This document shows positions 25,776 through 32,933 of a stretch of DNA of 64,000 bases, piece by piece (positions within the stretch are counted from its first letter, which is position 1; each line of letters opens with the position of its first letter). The translations under genes and the position numbers were made by a program. The notes beneath the pieces are model-generated. The model saw only the letters and a list, made by a program, of their open reading frames with translations, was not told where the DNA came from and did no database searches. Source of the stretch: CAYGYG01 sp964354155 (GTDB taxonomy: Bacteria > Hydrothermota > Tepidihabitantia > SM23-42 > CAYGYG01); contig CAYGYG010000012.1 of the NCBI GenBank assembly GCA_964354155.1, forward strand, positions 23,258 through 87,257. Reading direction: 5' to 3'.

Positions 25776-26504
25776 GTGGACTCAAGCGTGAAACGACCAA
25801 ACATCATCTGGTTCGACTGTGCTACTTCAACCCAGGACGTGGCGCGGCAGTTTGCCGCGGGCAAGGTGGAAGTCGTCATCGTCGCTAACCGTCAGAGCCG
25901 GGGCCGCGGCCGCTTCGGCCGGGTCTGGGAATCGGCGTCGGGCGGCCTGTGGGCATCTCTGCTCGTTTTCCCGGGCCGGGGTGCAGGCGCCTTGCACTTT
26001 GTCAACATCATTGGGGCACTGGCGGTGATCAAATTACTCGAAGCTTGTACTGTGGGCCGCGGCGGGATTGTCTGGCCGAACGACGTTATTATCAAGGGGC
26101 GGAAGATCGCGGGGATTCTGACCGAAAGGCGCGGGCCGGCCCTGATCTGCGGGATTGGCGTGAACGTCAATCAGGTGGTCTTTCCGGCCACTCTTGCCGG
26201 CGCTACTTCGCTGAGGCTTGAGACCAACATCCAGTATTCGATTCCCGAACTGCTGGAATGCCTGATCGGACACTTCTATTCGTACTATCCACGCGCGCTG
26301 GAAACCGGCGCGGGCGAGCTAATCGATGAATATCGTCAATACTTGACGATGACCAATCAGGTGGTTGCCCTTGATATCGGCTCGCGGGTGATCACGGGTT
26401 CGCTCTGCGACGTTGACGATGAAGGTCGCCTGGTTTTCCGCGAAACCAACGGCATTATCAGGCATCTTTCCTGTGGTCAGGTGCAGAGGGTACGATGGTC
26501 CTGA
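25776..26504 (+). CDS. birA: Biotin--[acetyl-CoA carboxylase] ligase, catalytic type without HTH
   Basis: A 242-residue biotin protein ligase. The biotin-AMP loop is SRGRGRFGRVWESASGGLW and the second core motif is VWPNDVIIKGRKIAGIL; the usual lysine before WPND is a valine here. A small C-terminal beta domain follows (ALDIGSRVITGSL). There is no N-terminal helix-turn-helix, so this form activates biotin and joins it to carboxylase carrier proteins but does not act as the bio repressor. It is the first gene of a tight five-gene run, overlapping coaX by 10 bases. The GTG start follows the promoter almost directly. Confidence 0.85.
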   Translation: MDSSVKRPNIIWFDCATSTQDVARQFAAGKVEVVIVANRQSRGRGRFGRVWESASGGLWASLLVFPGRGAGALHFVNIIGALAVIKLLEACTVGRGGIVWPNDVIIKGRKIAGILTERRGPALICGIGVNVNQVVFPATLAGATSLRLETNIQYSIPELLECLIGHFYSYYPRALETGAGELIDEYRQYLTMTNQVVALDIGSRVITGSLCDVDDEGRLVFRETNGIIRHLSCGQVQRVRWS

Positions 26505-27256
26505 CCCTGGACATTGGCAACAGCCGTGTCCACGCCGGCGTTTTTGCCCGCGGGCGCTTGAAGCGGTACGCGAGCATGAGGCATCCGGGACGGTTGAGCC
26601 GGCCGACCGCGGTGTCTTTTTTGAAACGACTGCGGGTGCGGCCTGATGGTGTCAGTGTGGCCTCCGTCGCGCCTCGCGTCTCGCAATCGATGATCCGCGC
26701 CATCCGGCGGCTCTGGCGGCTCGAGCCACTCGTGGTCACCGACCATTCGGCGGTTGGGCTCAGTCTTACCGCATATGAGCGAGGCGCATTGGGGGCGGAC
26801 CGCATTGCCGGGGCGGTTGGGGCATGGCGCCGCTACCGAACGGATTTGATCGTGATCGATTTCGGCACGGCGACGACGTTCAACGTTGTTAACCGGCATG
26901 GCGATTTCGCGGGTGGCCTGATCTGCCCGGGCGTGGAGACAAGCCTGCACGGCCTCCTGGCACGAGCTTCGTTGCTGCCCAAAATCAGGTTGAGCGCACC
27001 CCGCCGTACGATCGGTCGGACGACCAAGGCCGGGATGAGGGCCGGGATCATGCTGGGCACCGCGGCCATGGTTGACGGGCTGGTCGAGGGGATCAATCGC
27101 GAAACCAGGCGGTCTCACCTCGTCGTCGCGACCGGCGGCTGGGGACGGAGGTTTGCCCGTCTGGCCCGATCCATTGACCGTTACGATGAACATCTGAACC
27201 TGCGCGGTGCGTACGAGATATACCTGATAAATGAAGAGAAGGTCACTGGTCACTAA
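26495..27256 (+). CDS. coaX: Type III pantothenate kinase
   Basis: A 253-residue ASKHA-fold kinase for the first step of coenzyme A synthesis. Phosphate motif LTLDIGNSRVHAGVF with the aspartate at residue 5, the GADRIAGAVGAW segment, VIDFGTATTFNVV, and GGLICPGVETSLHGL are all in the right order for CoaX. These kinases use a monovalent cation and are not inhibited by CoA. Pairing with birA in one operon is common in many bacteria. The gene overlaps both neighbours, birA by 10 bases and tsaE by 26 bases. Confidence 0.85.
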   Translation: MVLTLDIGNSRVHAGVFARGRLKRYASMRHPGRLSRPTAVSFLKRLRVRPDGVSVASVAPRVSQSMIRAIRRLWRLEPLVVTDHSAVGLSLTAYERGALGADRIAGAVGAWRRYRTDLIVIDFGTATTFNVVNRHGDFAGGLICPGVETSLHGLLARASLLPKIRLSAPRRTIGRTTKAGMRAGIMLGTAAMVDGLVEGINRETRRSHLVVATGGWGRRFARLARSIDRYDEHLNLRGAYEIYLINEEKVTGH

Positions 27257-27656
27257 GGGCCCGGGGCGCACGATTGCCCTGGGCCGCAACCTGGGCCGCA
27301 GCCTGGTCCGAGGGGACGTTGTGCTGCTGTATGGCGCGCTGGGCAGTGGCAAGACGGTCCTGGTCAAGGGTATCTGTGAAGGACTCAAAGTCATGGGTAC
27401 GGTCAAGAGCCCGAGCTTCGTTGTCGTCAACGAGTACGAGGGGGTGTTGCCGGTCTTTCACATCGATCTGTACCGGTTGAGCCGAAAAGAAGTCGGTGAA
27501 CTAAGACTCGACGAGTATTTCGACGACGACGGTGTGACGTGTGTCGAGTGGGCGGACCACCTGCCGCGCATTCCGCGGGGCACCGCACTCAAGATCCGTC
27601 TGCGTCATGCCGGGTCGCGCGCCCGGCGGGTCTTTATCTATGATTTTCGCAATTGA
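27231..27656 (+). CDS. tsaE: tRNA threonylcarbamoyladenosine synthesis ATPase TsaE
   Basis: A 141-residue P-loop protein. Walker A is LYGALGSGKTVLVKGI, followed by SPSFVVVNEYEG, HIDLYRL and VTCVEWADHLPR, the fixed motif order of TsaE. With TsaB and TsaD it makes the t6A37 modification of ANN-decoding tRNAs; TsaE hydrolyses ATP to reset the complex. The downstream overlapping tsaB supports the call. The start ATG lies within the end of coaX; the N-terminus MKRRSLVTKGPGRTIALGRN fits the family length. Confidence 0.85.
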   Translation: MKRRSLVTKGPGRTIALGRNLGRSLVRGDVVLLYGALGSGKTVLVKGICEGLKVMGTVKSPSFVVVNEYEGVLPVFHIDLYRLSRKEVGELRLDEYFDDDGVTCVEWADHLPRIPRGTALKIRLRHAGSRARRVFIYDFRN

Positions 27657-28335
27657 AACGTCGGCCGCGGCGGCTTCGCTGGCTTTGGTCCAGGGTGGAT
27701 TGACCCTGGTCGAGCTGCGGACTTCAGGCAAGATCAAGCACTCGGAGGCGATTTTTCCTATGGCGGCGCGGCTTCTGGACAGGCATGACCCGGACCGGCG
27801 GCGGGTCAAGGGGATCGCGGTCAGCATCGGGCCGGGCATGTTTACCGCCCTGCGGGTCGGTTTGTCGCTGGCCAAGGGTATGGCGCTGACGCTGGGCATC
27901 CCGGTTGTGGCGGTCAACACGCTTGACGCCCTGGCGGCATCGGTCAGCACTGATGCCCGTCTTCTTGCGCCGGTTATCAACGCGGGCCGGGGCGATATCT
28001 ACCTCGCCGTGTACGAGCGTAGAGGGGGCACTCGGCACCGGCTCGGCCGCTACCACCTGGTCAAAGCCGAGAGCATCGTCCGCTTTACGAGAAGAGAGAC
28101 CTTGGTTTTCGGGCCGGCCCTCGAGGCCGTGAGGGGGGTAGTGCTGGAGGCCGGCCGCGGCAAGATCGTCCTGGCCGAGATACATCTACCGGCACCCCCG
28201 GCATCAGTTGTCGGCCGGCTCGGTGAAGCGCGGCTGAAGGCAGGAGATATTGCCAACCTTGACACGCTCGAACCTTTTTACATCAAGGAGCCGGATGCAA
28301 TTGCCCGTGGAAATAGGCAAGCTCAGCGTCGCTGA
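27640..28335 (+). CDS. tsaB: tRNA threonylcarbamoyladenosine synthesis protein TsaB
   Basis: A 231-residue ASKHA-fold scaffold protein. It begins MIFAIETSAAAASLALVQGG, the standard TsaB start, with KHSEAIFPMAARLLD and VSIGPGMFTALRVGLSLAKG following. TsaB lacks its own activity and forms the TsaBD heterodimer that builds t6A; tsaD is not in the window. The ATG at 27640 is chosen over longer readings because it gives the conserved start and overlaps tsaE by only 17 bases. The 3' end overlaps rimI by 41 bases, an unusually long overlap that points to coupled translation. Confidence 0.85.
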   Translation: MIFAIETSAAAASLALVQGGLTLVELRTSGKIKHSEAIFPMAARLLDRHDPDRRRVKGIAVSIGPGMFTALRVGLSLAKGMALTLGIPVVAVNTLDALAASVSTDARLLAPVINAGRGDIYLAVYERRGGTRHRLGRYHLVKAESIVRFTRRETLVFGPALEAVRGVVLEAGRGKIVLAEIHLPAPPASVVGRLGEARLKAGDIANLDTLEPFYIKEPDAIARGNRQAQRR

Positions 28336-28738
28336 TTTAGACCGGGTGATGGAGATAGAAGAGGTGAGTTTCCGCCATCCGTGGCCGCGGGCCTTCTTCG
28401 TAAATGACCTTGCTTCGCCGCAATCGATTTGCCTGGGCGGTTGGGTTGAGAACCAGCTGATCGCCTACGGTGTTGCCATGGTTGCCAGTGTCGAGCTACA
28501 CATCACGAATATCGCGGTCCACCAAGACCGCCAGCGTCGGGGCTTGGGTACCAGGATAATCGCCGAACTGGAAGGTGAAGGCAAACGCCGCGGGTGCAGC
28601 TACGCGTACCTTGAAGTGCGGGTTTCGAATCAATCGGCGGTTGAGCTGTACCGGAAACTTGGCTACGGTTTCGCATACAGCCGGCGCGGGTATTACCTCG
28701 ACGGTGAGGACGCCCACGTCATGGAAAAAATTCTGTAG
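28295..28738 (+). CDS. rimI: RimI-like GNAT N-acetyltransferase
   Basis: A 147-residue GNAT protein. The acetyl-CoA loop is HQDRQRRGLGTRIIAEL; before it comes LHITNIAVH, after it YLEVRVSNQSAVELYRKLGYG and RRGYYLDGEDAHVMEKIL, the typical RimI C-terminus. RimI acetylates the N-terminal alanine of ribosomal protein S18 and perhaps others; tsaB-rimI linkage is very common. The ATG at 28295 follows AAGGAG by four bases; an in-frame ATG at 28250 would lie deep inside tsaB and adds residues without family likeness. Confidence 0.8.
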   Translation: MQLPVEIGKLSVADLDRVMEIEEVSFRHPWPRAFFVNDLASPQSICLGGWVENQLIAYGVAMVASVELHITNIAVHQDRQRRGLGTRIIAELEGEGKRRGCSYAYLEVRVSNQSAVELYRKLGYGFAYSRRGYYLDGEDAHVMEKIL

Positions 28739-28749
28739 AAGGAGGTCGT

Positions 28750-29274
28750 ATGAACATGTTGGTTTCTCTAGCGATACTTGCCGGACCAAGTCTCTTTTTT
28801 TTCAAGGGGAAAGGTGAAGTCATAGTTAAGTACGTACCGACGATCGCGGCCAGCCAGTATACGGTGGTGGTCGCCAAGAACGACAGCCCTTGGGAAGAGG
28901 CAAGTATGCGGCGTTCCGCGAACTGGTTCTATCATCTGGTGGCGTACGACTCGACGATACGGGCGTTGGCCTGCTATTTCCGGAGCGGTACGATCATCGA
29001 CGATAACTTCGGCATGCTCTACCTATACGAGATAAAGACTAATCCGAGGATGATAATGCCGCTGTCCATCAAACAGCTGGACGTGATGCTCAAGACCGCT
29101 GATGCTAAGTTGCTGAGCCGAGCCACCAAACATGACGTTTCCGAGGCTATGACTTTGATCACCTACGTTAGCGAGCTGCTCAATTTGATTCCGGATCCGA
29201 TGCGCGAGTGTCTATTTCGAACCGAAAAGCGACGGTTACTTGACTACGCCGCCAGCTTGCTGACGCGGCAGTAA
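28750..29274 (+). CDS. Conserved-looking hypothetical protein, last gene of the birA operon
   Basis: A 174-residue protein with a strong ribosome site (AAGGAGGTCGT) 11 bases after rimI. The first 19 residues are hydrophobic (MNMLVSLAILAGPSLFFFKG), a membrane anchor or weak signal. A middle strand-rich part (VIVKYVPTIAASQYTVVVA, LYLYEIKTNPRMIMPLSI) and a helical C-terminus with arginines follow. I recognise no family. The close spacing suggests it is cotranscribed with rimI. Confidence 0.55.
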   Translation: MNMLVSLAILAGPSLFFFKGKGEVIVKYVPTIAASQYTVVVAKNDSPWEEASMRRSANWFYHLVAYDSTIRALACYFRSGTIIDDNFGMLYLYEIKTNPRMIMPLSIKQLDVMLKTADAKLLSRATKHDVSEAMTLITYVSELLNLIPDPMRECLFRTEKRRLLDYAASLLTRQ

Positions 29275-29304
29275 TCAGGCGAGCCAATTGCAATCAGGGA
29301 GATC

Positions 29305-30357
29305 ATGGTGCGGGCAATGCTGCTGGAACGACCGGCCCCGGTTGAGAGCCGGCCCCTGCGGTTGGTGGATTTACCGAAGCCGGAGATCGCCGCGGATGAA
29401 GTTCTGATTCGAGTCACGGCTTGCGGGGTGTGTCACACCGACCTTCACATCGTCGAGGGAGAAATCGCGCCGCCGCGGCTGCCGCTTGTTCCTGGTCACC
29501 AAATCGTTGGAACCGTTGAGAGAACCGGGTGCCAGGTGGTCGGCCTCGGTAACGGAGATCGCGCCGGAATCGCCTGGCTCCATGCCGCGTGCGGAAAGTG
29601 TGAGTACTGCAAGCAAGGCCTCGAGAATCTCTGCCTCGACGCCCAGTTTACCGGTTATCATGTCCACGGCGGGTATGCCGAGTATGTTGCGGTCAAGCAC
29701 TCCTTTTCCTATAGGTTGCCGGACGGTTTTGATGATCGGGCCGCGGCTCCCTTGCTGTGCGCCGGCATTATCGGCTATCGCGCGCTACGTCTCTGCGCGT
29801 ATGAAACCAAGGGTAACGTTGGTCTCTACGGTTTTGGGGCGTCAGCGCACATCGCCCTGCAGGTTGCTCGGCACCAGGGATGCGACGTCTACGTCTTCTC
29901 GCGCACTCGTGACCACCAGAGGCTGGCCCTGGAACTGGGAGCGGTCTGGGCGGGAGGGGTTGAAGAAGACCCGCCCCGGAGAATGGACGGTTCGATAATA
30001 TTCGCTCCGGCCGGGTCTTTGGTGCCGGTGGCCCTGGGCCATCTGAAGAAGGGGGGCATCCTTGCGCTAGCCGGTATCTACATGACCCCGATCCCCTCGA
30101 TTGACTACAACAAGCTCTTGTACGGTGAGCGGAAGATTACCAGTGTCACCGCCAGTACGAGAGCTGATGCCCGCTCTTTTCTTAAGCTTGCGGCTAAGAT
30201 ACCGATCAGAACTAAGATTGAAGTATTCGCGCTCGAAGATGCCAACCTTGCACTTAAGTTGCTGAAAGAACGTAAGATAGCGGGGGCTGCGGTGCTCAAA
30301 GTCGCTCCGGCTCCGGCTCAGGAAGATCGATTGAAGCCATCCCGCCCGCCGGCGTGA
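29305..30357 (+). CDS. Zinc-dependent alcohol dehydrogenase family protein
   Basis: A 350-residue medium-chain dehydrogenase. Catalytic zinc site: TACGVCHTDLH and VPGHQIVG (the E usual after GH is Q, as in the AdhA-like subgroup). The structural zinc site has four cysteines in CGKCEYCKQGLENLC. The Rossmann loop is VGLYGFGASAHIALQVA. It oxidises alcohols or reduces aldehydes with NAD(P)H; the physiological substrate is unknown. It is 30 bases behind the hypothetical gene and ends before a promoter region for the Crp-like regulator, so it may be the last gene of the long operon. Confidence 0.85.
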   Translation: MVRAMLLERPAPVESRPLRLVDLPKPEIAADEVLIRVTACGVCHTDLHIVEGEIAPPRLPLVPGHQIVGTVERTGCQVVGLGNGDRAGIAWLHAACGKCEYCKQGLENLCLDAQFTGYHVHGGYAEYVAVKHSFSYRLPDGFDDRAAAPLLCAGIIGYRALRLCAYETKGNVGLYGFGASAHIALQVARHQGCDVYVFSRTRDHQRLALELGAVWAGGVEEDPPRRMDGSIIFAPAGSLVPVALGHLKKGGILALAGIYMTPIPSIDYNKLLYGERKITSVTASTRADARSFLKLAAKIPIRTKIEVFALEDANLALKLLKERKIAGAAVLKVAPAPAQEDRLKPSRPPA

Positions 30358-30412
30358 TTGAAGGCTCGGGTGCTTGGTTTTAGTCCGGCAATCCTTGGTG
30401 GATAAATCACTC

Positions 30413-30440
30413 TTGACTTTGTCCGGGAAGTGTGTAGAAT
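30413..30440 (+). promoter_or_regulatory. Promoter of the Crp-like regulator gene
   Basis: TTGACT (30413-30418), 16-bp spacer, TAGAAT (30435-30440). It gives a leader of about 65 bases with a GCAGGAGG ribosome site before 30512. Confidence 0.65.
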
Positions 30441-30511
30441 AGCCCAATACTTGACATATCGGCATTTGTGCACTCAAGAAAGGTACTTGATCTGACGCAG
30501 CAGGAGGCAAG

Positions 30512-31147
30512 ATGGCTGACGAAGGTAAGATGAAGAAATTGAATCCGGGCGAAGTACTCTTCAACGAAGGGGAGATCGGCGAAGTAATGTATTTGATCCG
30601 GCAGGGAAAGGTCAAAATCGTGAAAGGCAAGGGAGAAGAGGGGAAAGTACTTGCAGTTCTGAAAGAAGGCGACTTTTTTGGGGAAATGGCGATTATCGAC
30701 AACAGTCCGAGGTCGGCCACGGCGATTGCAGTTGATGAGGTCACGCTGCTCGGTATCGATAAGGAGACTTTCCACTCCAAGATCCGGGAAAACCCGTTGA
30801 TTTCTTACATTCTTGAAACGCTGAGCCGACGTTTGCGCGGGGCCGACGAGCAGATAAAGCTCCTGATGATCAAGAGCGAGGAGCGGCGGGTCATCGCCCT
30901 GCTATTGACCCGAGGCAAAGAGGCCGGCCGGAAGATCAATGGTGGTGTCGAAGTCAGCCCGTTTTCCATCGATGGCTTCACCAACATGGTTGGGATCGAA
31001 TTCGCTAAGGTCAGGGAGTTTATTGACCGGCTGATAAACGCCCGGCTCATTGCCATCGAAGGCGATAAGCTCGCCATTAAGAGCATTGCCGACTTAGAAG
31101 ATTACCTGCGCTACATCACCCTCAAAGAGAAGTTTGAGCGCGGTTAA
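30512..31147 (+). CDS. Crp/Fnr-family transcription regulator
   Basis: A 211-residue regulator. The cyclic-nucleotide-binding fold is clear: LNPGEVLFNEGEIGEVMYLIRQGKVKI and the phosphate cassette GDFFGEMAIIDNSPRSATAIA, which keeps the glutamate and arginine that bind cyclic nucleotides in Crp. A long dimer helix follows (ETLSRRLRGADEQIKLLM), then a winged helix (SIDGFTNMVGIEFAKVREFIDRLINARLI) with a somewhat unusual recognition helix. The retained E and R suggest a true cAMP or cGMP sensor, and the cyclase gene at 21.3 kb could make its ligand. No cysteine cluster of the Fnr type is seen. Confidence 0.85.
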   Translation: MADEGKMKKLNPGEVLFNEGEIGEVMYLIRQGKVKIVKGKGEEGKVLAVLKEGDFFGEMAIIDNSPRSATAIAVDEVTLLGIDKETFHSKIRENPLISYILETLSRRLRGADEQIKLLMIKSEERRVIALLLTRGKEAGRKINGGVEVSPFSIDGFTNMVGIEFAKVREFIDRLINARLIAIEGDKLAIKSIADLEDYLRYITLKEKFERG

Positions 31148-31190
31148 GTAGCTCAAGCTGATCCCTACCGAGAGTTGGAGGAGGACACCG

Positions 31191-32258
31191 GTGTCCACCT
31201 TTAAGTTAGAGGAATTCCATCTGCGCCGCAAGGAACTCGAGCGCTTGTTGGTCGATCCGAAGATTCTAGCCGACCGGTTGGAGCTTCAGAAGCTTTCGAA
31301 GGAGTTCAAGCGGTTGAGTCGGATCCTGGACCAGGCGGAACTCATCAAGAAGCTCGAGCGATCGATTACCGAGACCCAGGAACTGGTCAAGGCGGACGAC
31401 CGGGAACTGGCCGAGCTGGCCGAGAACGAACTGGCTGCGCTCCAGCAACAACATGACCGCGCGCGCGATGGACTGATTCGCTTGACGGAAGGCGGCGATG
31501 AGGATGAGAGTGAGCGTAACTGCATCATGGAAATCCGTGCCGGGGCCGGGGGCGAAGAAGCGGCGCTGTTCGCGGCTGACCTCTTCCGAATGTACACCAA
31601 GTACGTTGAAAAGAGGAATTTCAAATGGGAACTCCTGTCATCGCACCCGACCGGGTTGGGCGGTCTGAAAGAAGTAATCCTTTTCATCGAAGGGTCGGGA
31701 TCTTACAGCCTATTCAAGTACGAAAGCGGCGTGCACCGGGTTCAGCGCATACCTGCCACCGAGGCTTCCGGTCGGATCCACACGTCAACGGTTACCGTGG
31801 CGGTGCTGCCGGAAGTTGAAGATGTCGACTATCACATCGAAGAGAAGGATCTGAAGATCGATACGTTCCGGGCGGGCGGGCACGGCGGGCAAAATGTCAA
31901 CAAAGTCAGTTCCGCGGTGCGTATCACCCATCTTCCGAGCGGTATCGTCGTGAATTGTCAGGACGAAAGATCGCAGCACCGGAACCGGGACAAGGCGATG
32001 AAAGCGCTGCGGGCAAAGCTCCTCGATATCAAGAAGCGGGAGCAGGAGCGGGAAATATCGCAGCAGCGCCGGGAACAGGTCGGTTCCGGGGAGCGTAGTG
32101 AGAAGATCAGAACCTACAATTTCCCCCAGAACCGGGTCACCGATCACCGGGTCAATGTCAGTATCCACAACCTTGAAGATATGATGGATGGGAACCTGGA
32201 CAAGTTGATAAGTTCGGTTGTTGAGAAGCTGCGTCAGGCAAAAACCGCCTCGACGTAG
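31191..32258 (+). CDS. prfA: Peptide chain release factor 1
   Basis: A 355-residue class I release factor. Codon-recognition motif is PAT (in RIPATEASGRIHTS), which marks RF1, reading UAA and UAG. The peptidyl-hydrolysis motif is GGQ in FRAGGHGGQNVNKVSSAVR, with an unusual histidine in place of the common alanine before GGQ. The RSQHRNRDKAM helix completes domain 3. The start is a GTG after GGAGGACACC. The prmC methylase gene that often follows is absent; the next gene is convergent. Confidence 0.9.
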   Translation: MSTFKLEEFHLRRKELERLLVDPKILADRLELQKLSKEFKRLSRILDQAELIKKLERSITETQELVKADDRELAELAENELAALQQQHDRARDGLIRLTEGGDEDESERNCIMEIRAGAGGEEAALFAADLFRMYTKYVEKRNFKWELLSSHPTGLGGLKEVILFIEGSGSYSLFKYESGVHRVQRIPATEASGRIHTSTVTVAVLPEVEDVDYHIEEKDLKIDTFRAGGHGGQNVNKVSSAVRITHLPSGIVVNCQDERSQHRNRDKAMKALRAKLLDIKKREQEREISQQRREQVGSGERSEKIRTYNFPQNRVTDHRVNVSIHNLEDMMDGNLDKLISSVVEKLRQAKTAST

Positions 32259-32354
32259 GACGCTATCCCCGATTTCTGATTCTGATCCGGCGGCCGATCC
32301 CGGCCTTCACTCCCGTCTTGTCAAGCTTCTAACCACCGGACGACAAAGCTCTAA

Positions 32355-32789
32355 TCATGTCTCGGCCAGACTCCCCAGCTTGACATCCTTTATGGCGCTG
32401 GCCACCACATAGATGCGGATATTGTTGCCCGCTGGATCAGCCGGCAATACGAAGAAACCCTTACGTTGTTTGTTATACCCCATTGTCGATCCGTAGACTA
32501 CCTCATTATCGAGAAAAGTAATCTTGATCTTGATGCCGCGCAGGTATTTCGGGTCGAAACCCGAGAATCCCTTCTTTTCCTGATAACCCTTGTCCCCCTC
32601 GTAGGTTTTAACGAAAAAAACGGCCTTGAGCGATTCGGTGTCAACCTCCTCGATTCGGCCGTCCTGGTGAACAAGGTGAAACTTCGGTTTCTCGGGGACA
32701 AAATCGTGCGTGACTCCCTTCACGACCACGGCATTCTTGTAGTGAAGCACGATCCGATTGACCTCGGGCGATGACGGAGTAAAATTCAT
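32355..32789 (-). CDS. Hypothetical protein resembling DUF6982
   Basis: A 144-residue protein. Visible pattern: DVDTESLKAVFFVKTYEGDK-like core (VDTESLKAVFFVKTYEGD), a GIKIKITFLDNEVVYGSTMG segment, and a GFFVLPADPAGNNIRIYVV C-terminus. This order is what I associate with the DUF6982 family of small cytoplasmic proteins of unknown role; the assignment is from memory. The start at 32789 is preferred over one six codons upstream (32807) because that upstream codon lies inside the promoter, while 32789 is seven bases after the -10 box. Confidence 0.6.
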   Translation of the reverse strand: MNFTPSSPEVNRIVLHYKNAVVVKGVTHDFVPEKPKFHLVHQDGRIEEVDTESLKAVFFVKTYEGDKGYQEKKGFSGFDPKYLRGIKIKITFLDNEVVYGSTMGYNKQRKGFFVLPADPAGNNIRIYVVASAIKDVKLGSLAET

Positions 32790-32795
32790 CCCGAC

Positions 32796-32824
32796 ATTAT
32801 AGAACAATTATCTGACAAAGGCAA
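32796..32824 (-). promoter_or_regulatory. Promoter of the DUF6982-like gene, leaderless type
   Basis: Minus strand: TTGCCT (32824-32819), 17-bp spacer, TATAAT (32801-32796). The ATG at 32789 is seven bases after the -10 box. Confidence 0.6.
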
Positions 32825-32892
32825 GAAGAGAATGACACGAATCGGAGTGGGAAGGGGCAGTAATGATGGCTGACGTAATGATAAAAGAAAAC

Positions 32893-32916
32893 GGGGCAGA
32901 CCAGATGGTCTGCCCC
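32893..32916 (-). terminator. Rho-independent terminator of the first C25 gene
   Basis: Perfect 11-bp stem GGGGCAGACCA/TGGTCTGCCCC with a 2-base loop, followed on the minus strand by a T-rich run (GTTTTCTTTTATC). It lies 17 bases past the stop codon. Confidence 0.8.
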
Positions 32917-32933
32917 AGTAAGATCTCGAGTGC

